Assembly: GCA_012521105.1 (NCBI GenBank)
Contig: JAAYNA010000012.1
Coordinates: 1-44,001 of the forward strand
DNA: 44,001 bases
Source of the DNA: Clostridiaceae bacterium
GTDB taxonomy: Bacteria; Bacillota; Clostridia; DSM-8532
Reading direction: 5' to 3'
Below, one piece after another: positions 24,329-33,814 of this stretch. The notes beneath the pieces are model-generated. The model was given only the letters and a program-made list of their open reading frames with translations, was not told the origin of the DNA and made no database searches. Numbering within the stretch: position 1 is the first letter of the stretch; each line of letters opens with the position of its first letter. Both the position numbers and the translations under genes were made by a program.

Positions 24329-26074
24329 ATGGCAGACAAATCCTGGAAAGTATCTGTGTTGGCAAGGTTAATAATTTCATTTGTTATAATTCTCACACCC
24401 ATTTATGGTCTGGGTATATTTATATATAACAGTGGGTTGCAAATTTTACGCAAAGAATTGTCAAATTCAATGATTTCACAGGTGTCTTATTATTTGGATA
24501 ACCTTGAAAATGAGATACAGAGAATCCAGTTATTGCAATACGAGCTTCTGAATGATACCGACGTAAATCGAATGGCTACAATTTCCCGGATTCTTACAAA
24601 CATTGAAAGCAGGGATAGCCTGTTGAGGATTAGAAACCGGTTGTTTGCTGTAAAAAACAGCAGTGAATATATCAAGTCTTCTACCGTAATGATTCCTGAT
24701 GCGGGAAAGGAAATAACCGATAAAGATGTATCTGCATTTAACAGCGAGAAATTTGATAAAATGAAAATAATAGCAAAAGATGCAGATGCGTCCATTATAC
24801 ATGCTGACAACTCCATGTACCTTGTTGTTCCATACCCGTATTCGTATACAACCGGCAGAGATCCGATATTTATAATTATGTCCGAGCTGTCAAGGGAAGA
24901 ATTTGAAATGGTGCTGAAAGCAATGGCAAGTAATCCTGATGAAGGTGTTGCTCTTTACAATACCGGAAGTGGCAGTATTATTGCCACTGATTATAATGAT
25001 ACATTTCATGAAGAGATAAGGAAGCAGATATTTGACGGTTCTGATACATTAACAGGGAATGCCAAAATTATATCAATTGATGGAACTAAGTTTTTAGTTG
25101 CATATAAAACTTCCGGGTACTTTGACTCTATTCTGTATAAGTATGTACCTGAAAAGGCTGTTTTTGAGCCTCTGAAGAATTTCAGAACCTGGTTTGCCGT
25201 ATTTACAGCATTATCTCTGGCAGTTATTTTAATTTATTCCATATATTTATATAAATTTATCCATAAGCCACTTAATTTGTTGGTTTCTTCTTTCAGGGAA
25301 GTGAAGAAAGGAAACTTCGATATACACATTGAACACGACGTGGATGATGAGTTCAGGTTTATATACAGAAATTTCAACTCAATGGTCAGAGATTTAAAAT
25401 CTCTGATTGAGCAGACGTTTACGCAGAAACTGCTGGTACAAAAGGCTAACATGAAACAACTTCAATCGCAAATAAATCCCCATTTTCTTTACAACAGTTT
25501 TTTTATACTTAATACAATGGCGCGTACCGGGGATTATGAAAACCTCGAAATATTTACCGAACAGTTGGGACGATATTTTCAGTTTATAACCCGAAGTGCC
25601 GCCGATGAAGTTACCCTGCAAAAAGAAGTAGACCACGCCAGGTTATATACCGAGATTCAGGCTATGCGTTTTTCAAACAGAATAAAGGTATCCTTTGATG
25701 AATTGCCCGGGGAATTCTCAAATATTATGGTGCCCCGGCTGATTCTGCAGCCATTAATTGAAAATGCATTTGAACATGGTTTAAGTATGAAAAAGAATAA
25801 TGGCCTGCTGACAGTAAGTTTCGAGAAACTTGAGGATGAACTTCACATTATTGTAGAAAATAATGGAGAAGATATTACCGAAGATAAATTGGATTTTATC
25901 CGGAGGAAATTAGCCAATAAAAATGACAATAAAGAGGAAGTTACTGCTTTACAAAATATCCACCGGAGGCTTAATCTAAAATTCGGGCAGGAATATGGCC
26001 TGGCTGTTGGCAAAGGCAAAATGGGAGGATTTAAAGTTACCATTTCTATACCATATAAGGAATATATAAATTAG
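24329..26074 (+). CDS. YesM-type sensor histidine kinase (system 2)
   Basis: 581 residues from ATG 24329, which has AGAGG 8 bases upstream. An ATG 6 bases earlier lies too close to that site, and the longer frame adds only an unlikely leader. Helix 1 at about residues 8-32, an extracellular domain of roughly 250 residues, helix 2 (AVFTALSLAVILIYSIYLYK), and a HAMP region (HKPLNLLVSSFREVKKGNFD). The kinase core has LQSQINPHFLYNSFFILN (His385), RLILQPLIENAFEHGLSM and IVENNGEDI. It is followed 14 bases later by the matching YesN-type regulator. Probable sensor of a plant polysaccharide fragment taken up by importer 2. Confidence 0.92.
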   Translation: MADKSWKVSVLARLIISFVIILTPIYGLGIFIYNSGLQILRKELSNSMISQVSYYLDNLENEIQRIQLLQYELLNDTDVNRMATISRILTNIESRDSLLRIRNRLFAVKNSSEYIKSSTVMIPDAGKEITDKDVSAFNSEKFDKMKIIAKDADASIIHADNSMYLVVPYPYSYTTGRDPIFIIMSELSREEFEMVLKAMASNPDEGVALYNTGSGSIIATDYNDTFHEEIRKQIFDGSDTLTGNAKIISIDGTKFLVAYKTSGYFDSILYKYVPEKAVFEPLKNFRTWFAVFTALSLAVILIYSIYLYKFIHKPLNLLVSSFREVKKGNFDIHIEHDVDDEFRFIYRNFNSMVRDLKSLIEQTFTQKLLVQKANMKQLQSQINPHFLYNSFFILNTMARTGDYENLEIFTEQLGRYFQFITRSAADEVTLQKEVDHARLYTEIQAMRFSNRIKVSFDELPGEFSNIMVPRLILQPLIENAFEHGLSMKKNNGLLTVSFEKLEDELHIIVENNGEDITEDKLDFIRRKLANKNDNKEEVTALQNIHRRLNLKFGQEYGLAVGKGKMGGFKVTISIPYKEYIN

Positions 26075-26088
26075 GGGATGATAACGGC

Positions 26089-27774
26089 ATGTATACCTTA
26101 TTGATTGTAGATGACGAGCCAATTATTACAGATGGGTTGTATGAGGTGTTTCAAAGCCTGAAAGATTTGGAGCTTGATGTGTATAAGGCATATTCCGGGG
26201 ATGAGGCAATTGAGCTTTTGAAGAAAACACGTATAGACATTGTACTTACAGATATCCGTATGCCTGGAATGAGTGGACTGCAGCTTATGGAGCAAATTTA
26301 CAGGCAATGGCCAAAATGTAGGGTAATTTTTTTAACGGGCTATAATGAATTTGATTATATATATACTGCCATTCAATACGAAGGGGTAAGCTATATCCTG
26401 AAAACCGAAGGATATGGTAAGGTAATTGAGGCTGTTGAAAATGCTGTTGAAGAAATTGAAAAAAGTTTCAGGCTGGATGCTTTACTTCAGGAAGCCGAAA
26501 AACAGGTGGACGCTGCAAAGGAATTATTACGTGGCAATTTTTTAAATGGAGTTGTTAAAGGAAGGTTTTATAAAAATGAGATAAACCAGCATCAGTTTGA
26601 TGAACTGGGAATAAAACTCAGTGCGTCCAACGATATCATTATGCTTGTGGGGCGTTTGGATAATGTACCTAAGGGTATTCCATACTCCGAAAAAAATAGA
26701 AGAATTTACAGCGTAAGCTTAGTTGCTGGTGAGTTTTTCTCTCCATCTGTCAACTATATTTACTTCACCGATGAAAATTCATACCTAATCTGGTTAATAC
26801 AGCCCGGCGAAGGTTTGGATATTGCAGATGACTCATCCTGGCAGGAATGCCTTACATTTGTAAAGGGAAATATTGAATTAATACAAAAATCCTGCATGGA
26901 ATCAACTCAGACGTCGGTTTCTTTCGCATTGGATGACAGCCCTGCAGACTGGTTAGAGTTACCCGACAGGTTTAATACATTAAAAATGGTTTTAAACTAC
27001 CGCTTTGGACAGGATTCGGTCATGCTTTTAACAGGGCGCGGGATCATAAAGGAAGATCTGAAAGATACGCAGGAAAAAGCTAACGAGAAATTATCAACAA
27101 ACAGACTTCAGTTTGAAATACTTGCAGAAACCCTTGAGTATGGAAAAAAAGAAGATTTCTTTTCACTTATGAATGAGTTAACCGAAAACTTAAGAACAGT
27201 AAGAAGCATGCATAATATTGTAGCCCTCGAGCAGTATTCATCGATTGCGCTGGTGCTTTTATCCTACATTAACCGTTGGAACATTATAGAAAAGGTTGCC
27301 TTCAAAATAGGTATTCATAAACTTATGAGAGTTGACGAACATGAATCCTGGGATGATGCAGTAAATTATTTGTACAGCCTTGGCTCGATCCTTTTTGAAA
27401 TTCAGGAACAGGAACAGGAAGAAAGGGCACAGGATGTTATTGGGTTTATACAAAAACATATTAATGATAATATACATATTCAGGATGAATTAACACTGAT
27501 TCGCCTTGCAGAACTGGTTCATTTTAATCCTTCCTATCTTTCCAGGCTCTTTAAGCAGGTAGTTGGAATGAATATTTCAGATTATATCGGTGATATTCGT
27601 GTGAAGAAAGCAAAACAGATGCTTGAAAATCCAAATACCAAAATAAGTTCGGTGGCGGAGGCTCTTGGGTACGGAACAGCAACTAATTTTACCCGGTTTT
27701 TTAAAAAGATGACCAATATGACACCTCAGGAATACAGGGATTTTGTAAATGCAAAGCTTAAGGATACTCCTTAG
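26089..27774 (+). CDS. YesN-type response regulator with long central domain and AraC output (system 2)
   Basis: 561 residues from ATG 26089. The receiver domain (1-120) has Asp55 in IVLTDIRMPGMSG. The conserved lysine is followed by Thr (YILKTEGY) instead of the usual proline. A central region of about 310 residues has no recognisable motif, as in other large YesN proteins. AraC-type DNA-binding domain at about 460-558: HFNPSYLSRLFKQVVGMNIS and ALGYGTATNFTRFFKKMTNM. It lies just upstream of the promoter with the paired direct repeats, so it is the leading candidate to bind that element and the matching one before the binding-protein gene at 33870. That link is an inference. Confidence 0.9.
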   Translation: MYTLLIVDDEPIITDGLYEVFQSLKDLELDVYKAYSGDEAIELLKKTRIDIVLTDIRMPGMSGLQLMEQIYRQWPKCRVIFLTGYNEFDYIYTAIQYEGVSYILKTEGYGKVIEAVENAVEEIEKSFRLDALLQEAEKQVDAAKELLRGNFLNGVVKGRFYKNEINQHQFDELGIKLSASNDIIMLVGRLDNVPKGIPYSEKNRRIYSVSLVAGEFFSPSVNYIYFTDENSYLIWLIQPGEGLDIADDSSWQECLTFVKGNIELIQKSCMESTQTSVSFALDDSPADWLELPDRFNTLKMVLNYRFGQDSVMLLTGRGIIKEDLKDTQEKANEKLSTNRLQFEILAETLEYGKKEDFFSLMNELTENLRTVRSMHNIVALEQYSSIALVLLSYINRWNIIEKVAFKIGIHKLMRVDEHESWDDAVNYLYSLGSILFEIQEQEQEERAQDVIGFIQKHINDNIHIQDELTLIRLAELVHFNPSYLSRLFKQVVGMNISDYIGDIRVKKAKQMLENPNTKISSVAEALGYGTATNFTRFFKKMTNMTPQEYRDFVNAKLKDTP

Positions 27775-27843
27775 TTTTCAAAGTTTCCTGCAGCTTCTTT
27801 ATTAATAATAAATGTCTTTAAATTTTTTCGGATAGCCCGCAAA

Positions 27844-27879
27844 GTAAAAAGATGAATTAAAAGTAAAGAGATGAATATT
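27844..27879 (+). promoter_or_regulatory. Direct-repeat activator site, copy 1
   Basis: GTAAAAAGATGAATT (from 27844) and GTAAAGAGATGAATA (from 27863), 19 bases apart. It abuts the -35 of the importer 2 permease promoter. The same pair at the same distance from -35/-10 occurs at 33746. Direct repeats near -35 are usual for AraC-family activators. Confidence 0.75.
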
Positions 27880-27906
27880 GTATGGGTGGAAGAGCAGGTC
27901 TATAAT
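27878..27906 (+). promoter_or_regulatory. Promoter of importer 2 permease genes
   Basis: TTGTAT (27878-27883), a 17-base spacer, TATAAT (27901-27906), 66 bases before the start at 27972. The weak -35, overlapped by the direct repeat, fits activator dependence. Confidence 0.7.
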
Positions 27907-27971
27907 TTTTTATAGAACGAACTTAGGTTATTGTGCAGATAAATAGCATCATTAGAAAGGATGGAATAAAA

Positions 27972-28874
27972 ATGGCGGGCAATAAAAAATGGATAAGAGA
28001 GTTGCCTCTTCACATACTGCTTATTCCTGGTGTTATAGCAGTATTTATTTTTAACTATATACCGATGTTTGGAATTGTTATGGCATTCCAAAAGTTTGTG
28101 CCTGCAAAGGGATTTTTGGGTTCTGAATGGATTGGTCTGGACAATTTCAGATATATTTTCAATATGCCCAATATATGGAATGTAATACGTAACACTGTAT
28201 TTATTGCTGTTATGAAAATAATAGCCAATTTAATTGTACCAATTATTTTTGCACTGCTTCTGAATGAAGTAAGAAAGAATGCTTTTAAAAGAACCATACA
28301 GACTATAATATATTTTCCACATTTTCTGTCATGGGTTATACTTGGTGGAATTTTAATTGACGTATTATCACCAACCAGCGGTATTGTTAATGAATTTATC
28401 GGCTTATTTGGAATTAAACCTATATATTTTCTCGGGGATTCAAAATGGTTCCCATTTACACTTGTTTTTACAAACACCTGGAAGGAGTTTGGATATAACA
28501 CTATTGTATACCTGGCAGCTTTAACATCTATTGATCCTACACTGTATGAAGCTGCTGTTGTAGACGGCGCAGGGAGATTGAAGCAGACATGGCATATAAC
28601 ATTACCGGGAATTCTCCCAATTGTTACACTGATGACGGTTTTAAGCCTTGGCAATGTCCTAAACGCAGGGTTTGATCAGGTGTTTAACCTGTATAGTCCC
28701 TCTGTTTACAGCACGGGCGATATTATAGACACTTTGGTTTACAGAATTGGTATGGTAGAGGCACAGTTTAGTGTATCTGCTGCGGTAGGGCTGTTTAAGT
28801 CGGCAATATCTTTTGTTCTGGTGGTTATTTCAAATAAACTTGCCAATAAGTATGCCGGCTACAGAGTATTTTAA
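27972..28874 (+). CDS. ABC importer permease, LplB family (importer 2)
   Basis: 300 residues from ATG 27972 (GAAAGGATGG upstream); a 13-residue upstream extension of the frame is rejected. Six helices, beginning HILLIPGVIAVFIFNYIPMF and GIVMAFQKFVPAKGFLGSEW, the standard opening of LplB-type permeases for complex oligosaccharides. EAA loop: YEAAVVDGAGRLKQTWHITL. C-terminus FVLVVISNKLANKYAGYRVF is typical of the family. It works with the YtcP-type permease next to it and most likely with the large binding protein encoded at 33870, since LplB/YtcP permeases pair with that type. Confidence 0.93.
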   Translation: MAGNKKWIRELPLHILLIPGVIAVFIFNYIPMFGIVMAFQKFVPAKGFLGSEWIGLDNFRYIFNMPNIWNVIRNTVFIAVMKIIANLIVPIIFALLLNEVRKNAFKRTIQTIIYFPHFLSWVILGGILIDVLSPTSGIVNEFIGLFGIKPIYFLGDSKWFPFTLVFTNTWKEFGYNTIVYLAALTSIDPTLYEAAVVDGAGRLKQTWHITLPGILPIVTLMTVLSLGNVLNAGFDQVFNLYSPSVYSTGDIIDTLVYRIGMVEAQFSVSAAVGLFKSAISFVLVVISNKLANKYAGYRVF

Positions 28875-28891
28875 CAGAGGAGGGATTTGAG

Positions 28892-29779
28892 ATGCTGAAA
28901 AGAACAACGGGTGAAAAAATATTTGCAGTATTTAATTATATAATATTAGCTATAGCGGCATTTGCTTGTTTAGTCCCGATGCTTAACGTACTTGCAATAT
29001 CATTCAGTTCAAGCTCTGCTGCTGCTGCGGGATATGTAAGGCTATGGCCGGTAGATTTTACTCTGGCATCATATAAATATGCATTGAGCAAACAGGAATT
29101 TCTGCAATCCTTTTTGGTTTCGATGAGAAGGGTCGCGTTGGGATATATTGTTAATATGGTTATGACAATATCGATTGCATATCCATTGTCCAAGGAGAAA
29201 TCCACTTTCAGGGCCAGAAATTATTATGCATGGTTTTTTATCATTACAATGATGTTTAACGGTGGATTAATACCTACTTTTATGACTGTAAGAAAACTTG
29301 GACTTTTGGATAAAATATGGGCTTTGGTTCTTCCGGGAGCTGTACCTGTATTTAATGTTATTCTGCTGATGAACTTTTTCAGGGAGCTTCCAAAGGAAAT
29401 AGAAGAAGCAGCCTATATAGACGGAGCAAGTCACTGGACTACACTGTTTAGAATATATCTTCCGTTGTCACTTCCGTCATTAGCCACCATTTCATTGTTT
29501 GTGATTGTTGGGCATTGGAATGGATGGTTTGATGGAATGATATATATGAACAGACCTAAGAATTGGCCCTTACAGACATATTTACGGACAATTCTTATCA
29601 ATCCTGACCTGAACCATTATCAAACTTCTTCGGAAGAACTGGCAGGTATGAGAGAAGTATCCGAACGGACATTTAAGTCTGCTCAGGTTTTCCTGGGGGC
29701 AGCACCGATACTTGCAGTTTATCCCTTCCTGCAGAAATATTTCATGAAAGGGCTTGTTATGGGTAGTGTTAAAGGATAA
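28892..29779 (+). CDS. ABC importer permease, YtcP family (importer 2)
   Basis: 295 residues from ATG 28892, with AGAGGAGGG upstream. Six helices. It opens with GEKIFAVFNYIILAIAAFAC and LNVLAISFSSSSAAAAGYV. The EAA-type loop is EEAAYIDGASHWTTLFRIYL. The loop region with PLQTYLRTILINPD and the ending KYFMKGLVMGSVKG are characteristic of YtcP permeases. It forms the channel with the LplB-like partner. A terminator hairpin follows about 20 bases after its stop. No ATPase gene is present. Confidence 0.93.
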   Translation: MLKRTTGEKIFAVFNYIILAIAAFACLVPMLNVLAISFSSSSAAAAGYVRLWPVDFTLASYKYALSKQEFLQSFLVSMRRVALGYIVNMVMTISIAYPLSKEKSTFRARNYYAWFFIITMMFNGGLIPTFMTVRKLGLLDKIWALVLPGAVPVFNVILLMNFFRELPKEIEEAAYIDGASHWTTLFRIYLPLSLPSLATISLFVIVGHWNGWFDGMIYMNRPKNWPLQTYLRTILINPDLNHYQTSSEELAGMREVSERTFKSAQVFLGAAPILAVYPFLQKYFMKGLVMGSVKG

Positions 29780-29799
29780 TGCTTATCTTTACAGAATAT

Positions 29800-29848
29800 C
29801 CCACGGTTTATAAGTTATAGATTATATTCCGTGGGTTTATTTCTTTTA
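29800..29848 (+). terminator. Intrinsic terminator after importer 2 permeases
   Basis: CCCACGG (29800-29806) pairs with CCGTGGG (29829-29835), with an AT-rich, partly self-complementary loop. It is followed by TTTATTTCTTTT. Confidence 0.7.
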
Positions 29849-29941
29849 AAGGCATTATTAGTAGCAATTTTCTACGAGTCCGGTGTATTATTATGGTGCG
29901 CGTGTTATAATTAAAATATGACAGGCATTAGGAGGAGTGTT

Positions 29942-31432
29942 ATGCAAATTGAAAAAAAACTGAAATCGGTTCAATACAAATGGGGAGATCTGGGTAATGG
30001 CTTCTATAGAAATCCTGTGTTGAATGCTGATTATTCGGATCCCGATATTGTTCGTGTGAACGATGATTTTTATATGGTTTGTTCCGAATTCCATTATATG
30101 GGCATGCCGGTGTTGCATTCGAAGGATTTGGTTAACTGGGCTATAATAGGAAAGGTATATGATTCTTTAAAACACGATCGGGTATACGATAATATGGATG
30201 CTTATGCGAAAGGCAGTTGGGCTCCGGCAATAAAGTACCATAACGGGAAATTCTATGTGTATTTCTGTACACCCGACGAAGGGTTGTATATGAGTACGGC
30301 AACAAATCCGGCCGGCCCCTGGAGTCCTCTTCATGAAGTAGTGCGTGTATCAGGCTGGGAAGACCCATGCCCTTTCTGGGATGACGACGGAAATGCATAT
30401 TTAGGGCATAGTACTGTTGGAGCGGGACCTATTATTATCCATAGAATGAGCCCCGACGGAACCAAGCTTCTTGACGATGGTGTAATAGTTTATGTTGGAA
30501 AAATTGCCGAGGGAACAAAGATATATAAAAGAAACGGTTATTATTATTTAATCATTCCCGAAGGCGGAGTAAAAACAGGATGGCAGACAGTTCTGCGTTC
30601 AAGAAATATCTACGGGCCTTATGAGAGGAAGGTGGTGCTACAGACCGGCACTACGAACATAAATGGTCCTCATCAGGGTTCGCTGATTGAGTTAGAATCC
30701 GGTGAATCCTGGTTTATGCATTTTCAGGATGTGGGTACGCTTGGACGGGTATGCCATCTTCAACCTGTAACCTGGGTTGATGACTGGCCATTAATGGGGT
30801 GCGGTGGAGAACCGGTAAGCATATACAAAAAGCCCGATGTGGGAAAGGAATATGAAAGGAGACTTCCTCAGGCATCGGATGAATTTGACGAACCAAATCT
30901 TGGTTTGCAATGGCAGTGGAATCACAATCCGGTAAATGAAAACTGGTCCCTTACAAAACTACCCGGATATTTAAGTCTTGAAGCTCTATATGCAGAGAAT
31001 ATATTTAAGGCAAGGAATACGCTGACCCAAAAACTAATGGGTAATAGTGGAGTAATAACAACAGAGATGAATATAGAAAACATGGAACCCGGTCAAATAG
31101 CCGGATTGACTTTCTTAGCCGGCAGGGAAGAGAACTGGATTGGCATTGTAAAAGAAGGGGATTATTCGTTTATAAAAGCAGTTACCGGGGGAATTAGGTA
31201 CCATGGTCCGAGGATTGGATCACGCAATGTATGGTTCAGAACAGTAATTGATCTGAATGGAACCACCGAATTTTACTTCAGCGTTGACAGTGAAAGCTTT
31301 ATGCAGCTTGGTGGGCCTTGTAAATTAGAGGCAGGTTTCTGGAAAGGCGCCAGGATTGGGCTTTTTAGTTATAATACCATCAATGATGGCGGAACAGCCC
31401 ATTTTAACTGGTTCAGGTATGAAATAGAATAG
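29942..31432 (+). CDS. Cytoplasmic GH43 glycosidase (beta-xylosidase/arabinofuranosidase type)
   Basis: 496 residues from ATG 29942, which has AGGAGGAG immediately upstream; the frame's earlier ATG includes that site and is rejected. No signal peptide. Five-bladed propeller (about 20-300) with the GH43 acidic triad: Asp33 in ADYSDPDIVR (base), Asp141 in GWEDPCPFWDDDG (pKa modulator) and Glu190 in AEGTKIYKRNG (acid). A C-terminal beta-sandwich (about 310-496, starting DEFDEPNLGLQWQWNHNPVN) matches the GH43 accessory domain. Substrate is probably xylo- or arabinoxylo-oligosaccharides imported by the neighbouring transporter. Exact specificity cannot be read from sequence. Confidence 0.9.
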   Translation: MQIEKKLKSVQYKWGDLGNGFYRNPVLNADYSDPDIVRVNDDFYMVCSEFHYMGMPVLHSKDLVNWAIIGKVYDSLKHDRVYDNMDAYAKGSWAPAIKYHNGKFYVYFCTPDEGLYMSTATNPAGPWSPLHEVVRVSGWEDPCPFWDDDGNAYLGHSTVGAGPIIIHRMSPDGTKLLDDGVIVYVGKIAEGTKIYKRNGYYYLIIPEGGVKTGWQTVLRSRNIYGPYERKVVLQTGTTNINGPHQGSLIELESGESWFMHFQDVGTLGRVCHLQPVTWVDDWPLMGCGGEPVSIYKKPDVGKEYERRLPQASDEFDEPNLGLQWQWNHNPVNENWSLTKLPGYLSLEALYAENIFKARNTLTQKLMGNSGVITTEMNIENMEPGQIAGLTFLAGREENWIGIVKEGDYSFIKAVTGGIRYHGPRIGSRNVWFRTVIDLNGTTEFYFSVDSESFMQLGGPCKLEAGFWKGARIGLFSYNTINDGGTAHFNWFRYEIE

Positions 31433-31523
31433 CCCGTTCGGCTTGTAATTTTTTATTCTTATGACTTGTAATCAGGTACAATAAAATATTTATATTATAA
31501 ATACAATCTCTGGAGGACTGATT

Positions 31524-33587
31524 ATGGCTATAAACAGATGCGAATTAGTGACAAGACACAATCCTGTAATAACCAAAGTTGATCCTTTTTCTCCATTGTC
31601 GGTGGGAAATGGTGAATTTGCCTTTACAGCTGATATCACCGGGCTTCAAACATTTCCCGAAATATACAATAAAGGTATTCCAACATGTACCCAGTCCCAT
31701 TGGGGGTGGCATACCAAACCTGTCAGCGATGAAAGGGAAAGCTTTTCATTGGATGATTTTGAAAAAGAAATTTTCGAAACCCATGGCAGAAAGGTGGGGT
31801 ATTCAACTTCAAGCAAGGGCCAGGAAGAGGTTTATAACTGGTTAAGACAAAACCCCCATCGTCTCCATCTGGGACAAATCGGTCTTGATATAAAAAAAGA
31901 GGACTTAAGTCCGGTAACTGTTGAAGATATAAAGGAACCCAGGCATTCACTGGATTTGTGGAGCGGTATAATGAACAGTTCCTTTACCGTTGAAGGAAAT
32001 AAAGTTGAAACAGAAACCTTATGCCACCCAAATAAAGATCTTCTGGCTTTTAAGGTTAAATCCGGACTTTTTTCCAAAGGGAAGCTGAACATAAAAATCA
32101 GGTTCCCATATGGCTCGCCTGATATGACAGCAGCAGACTGGAACAATGATCACAGGCATAATACCGAAATAAAAGCCACGGGTGATGACTTTGTGTATTT
32201 ACACCGCACTTTGGACAATGACGTGTATTTTGTAAAAATTGTTTTTTCCAAAGGTGCAAAGGTGGAACGGACGGGGAGAAACAGCTTCTTAATCACCACA
32301 TCAGATCAGGATGAGTTGGAATTTCTGTGCTGTTTTTCACCGGAGGAAATAACCGAAAACCTTCCTTCCTACTCCGATACCCTTACCAGCAGCAAAACCT
32401 ACTGGCAGAACTACTGGAACAATGGAGGCATCATTGATTTTAAGGGCAGTACCGATAAAAGAGCCCATGAGCTTGAAAGAAGGGTTATTCTTTCTATGTA
32501 CCTTATGGCCATTCAATGTGCCGGTTCGCTTCCTCCGCAGGAAACAGGGCTTACATTTAACAGCTGGTACGGAAAATTCCATCTTGAAATGCACTGGTGG
32601 CACGGTGTGCATTTCCCATTGTGGGGCAGGGCTGAGTTATTTGAGAAAAGCCTCTGGTGGTATGGCTCAATTATGGACAAAGCCAGGGAACTGGCAAGAT
32701 CCCAGGGCTATAAGGGAGCCCGATGGCCCAAGATGACTTCTTTAAGTGGGATCGACAGCCCGTCGCCAATAGGTCCGCTTTTGATTTGGCAGCAGCCGCA
32801 TCCCATTTATTATGCAGAGCTTTTGTACAGTGTAAATCCATGTAATGAGGTACTTGACAAATACAAGGAAATAGTGTTTGAGACAGCCCTGTTTATGGAA
32901 TCCTATGCTGAATACGACGAAGAAAATAAACGATATGTTTTAGGACCGGCGTTGATTCCCGCCCAGGAAAATCATAAACCACAAATTACATTAAATCCAA
33001 CCTTCGAACTGGAATACTGGGCATTCGGTTTAAGAACCGCTAATGAATGGAGGAAACGTCTTGGCCTTGAAGTTAATAACAGATGGGATGAAATAGCAAA
33101 TAATCTGGCAGAACTACCCATGAAAGACGGCCTGTACCTTGCCCATGAGAATTGTCCTGACACATTTACCCTATTTAACTATGACCATCCTTCAATGGTT
33201 GGAGCGTTAGGGATACTTCCCGGAACAAAGGTTGATCCTGAAATTATGTTAAAAACGCTTCAAACAATTTTAGACAGTTGGCAAATGGACAGGGTTTGGG
33301 GTTGGGATTTCCCAATGATGGCAATGACTGCAGCAAGACTTGGACGTCCTGATTTAGCCCTGGATTCACTATTGTTTGATTCACCGAAAAATGAGTATCT
33401 TGCAAACGGTCACAACAAGCAGCATGACAGGAGAGATCTTCCAATATACCTGCCAGGAAACGGTGGTTTATTAACTGCTGTTGCCATGATGGCAGCAGGG
33501 TGGAGAGGTTGTAATGAACCATTACCGGGATTCCCAAAAGACGGAACATGGAAGGTTGAGTGGGAAGGGCTAAATCCTATGCTGTAG
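31524..33587 (+). CDS. Putative six-hairpin (alpha/alpha)6 glycosidase, family unassigned
   Basis: 687 residues from ATG 31524, with TGGAGGA upstream; no signal peptide. The N-terminal part (about 1-270) looks like a beta-sandwich: PLSVGNGEFAFTADITGLQT and NSSFTVEGNKVETETLCHPN. It is followed by a helical barrel: RRVILSMYLMAIQCAGSLPP, KFHLEMHWWHGVHFPLWGRA, NPTFELEYWAFGLRTANEW and DSWQMDRVWGWDFPMMAMTA. This architecture resembles GH65/GH95-like enzymes, and GNGEFAF recalls the GNG(R/E) start motif of GH95 and GH65. Candidate acids are the Glu in FHLEMHWW and those in ELEYW or WGWDFP. It lies between GH43 and the importer 2 binding protein, so a side-chain-removing role on xylan or glucuronoxylan oligosaccharides is plausible. 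No specific family is claimed. Confidence 0.7.
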   Translation: MAINRCELVTRHNPVITKVDPFSPLSVGNGEFAFTADITGLQTFPEIYNKGIPTCTQSHWGWHTKPVSDERESFSLDDFEKEIFETHGRKVGYSTSSKGQEEVYNWLRQNPHRLHLGQIGLDIKKEDLSPVTVEDIKEPRHSLDLWSGIMNSSFTVEGNKVETETLCHPNKDLLAFKVKSGLFSKGKLNIKIRFPYGSPDMTAADWNNDHRHNTEIKATGDDFVYLHRTLDNDVYFVKIVFSKGAKVERTGRNSFLITTSDQDELEFLCCFSPEEITENLPSYSDTLTSSKTYWQNYWNNGGIIDFKGSTDKRAHELERRVILSMYLMAIQCAGSLPPQETGLTFNSWYGKFHLEMHWWHGVHFPLWGRAELFEKSLWWYGSIMDKARELARSQGYKGARWPKMTSLSGIDSPSPIGPLLIWQQPHPIYYAELLYSVNPCNEVLDKYKEIVFETALFMESYAEYDEENKRYVLGPALIPAQENHKPQITLNPTFELEYWAFGLRTANEWRKRLGLEVNNRWDEIANNLAELPMKDGLYLAHENCPDTFTLFNYDHPSMVGALGILPGTKVDPEIMLKTLQTILDSWQMDRVWGWDFPMMAMTAARLGRPDLALDSLLFDSPKNEYLANGHNKQHDRRDLPIYLPGNGGLLTAVAMMAAGWRGCNEPLPGFPKDGTWKVEWEGLNPML

Positions 33588-33745
33588 TATAAAACATTAA
33601 GAAAGCATGATTTACCTTTGCTTTTAAAATAGCCAAAATTTTCAATCTGTTTAGCTTTAATTCAATAATGCCTATGTGCAAAGAACAGACAGAACAGCAG
33701 CGAAAAAATTAAAATTAGCTGCTGTTTTTGTCCATATTTCAACAA

Positions 33746-33782
33746 GTAAAGAAATGAATTCAAAGTAAAGATATGAATATTG
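33746..33782 (+). promoter_or_regulatory. Direct-repeat activator site, copy 2
   Basis: GTAAAGAAATGAATT (from 33746) and GTAAAGATATGAATA (from 33765), 19 bases apart, near-identical to 27844-27879. The distance from the second repeat to the -10 is 38 bases in both copies. Confidence 0.75.
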
Positions 33783-33808
33783 TTTAGCATTTTGAGGGTT
33801 AATATAAT
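33780..33808 (+). promoter_or_regulatory. Promoter of importer 2 binding-protein gene
   Basis: TTGTTT (33780-33785), a 17-base spacer, TATAAT (33803-33808). A perfect 16-base palindrome follows at 33815-33830, around the expected transcription start. Confidence 0.7.
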
Positions 33809-33814
33809 TATAAT

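Noticed and set aside
28055-28654. Long minus-strand open frame (199 codons) opposite the LplB-type permease
   Set aside because: The plus-strand frame is an unmistakable permease; the antisense frame has no homologous pattern or start signals.
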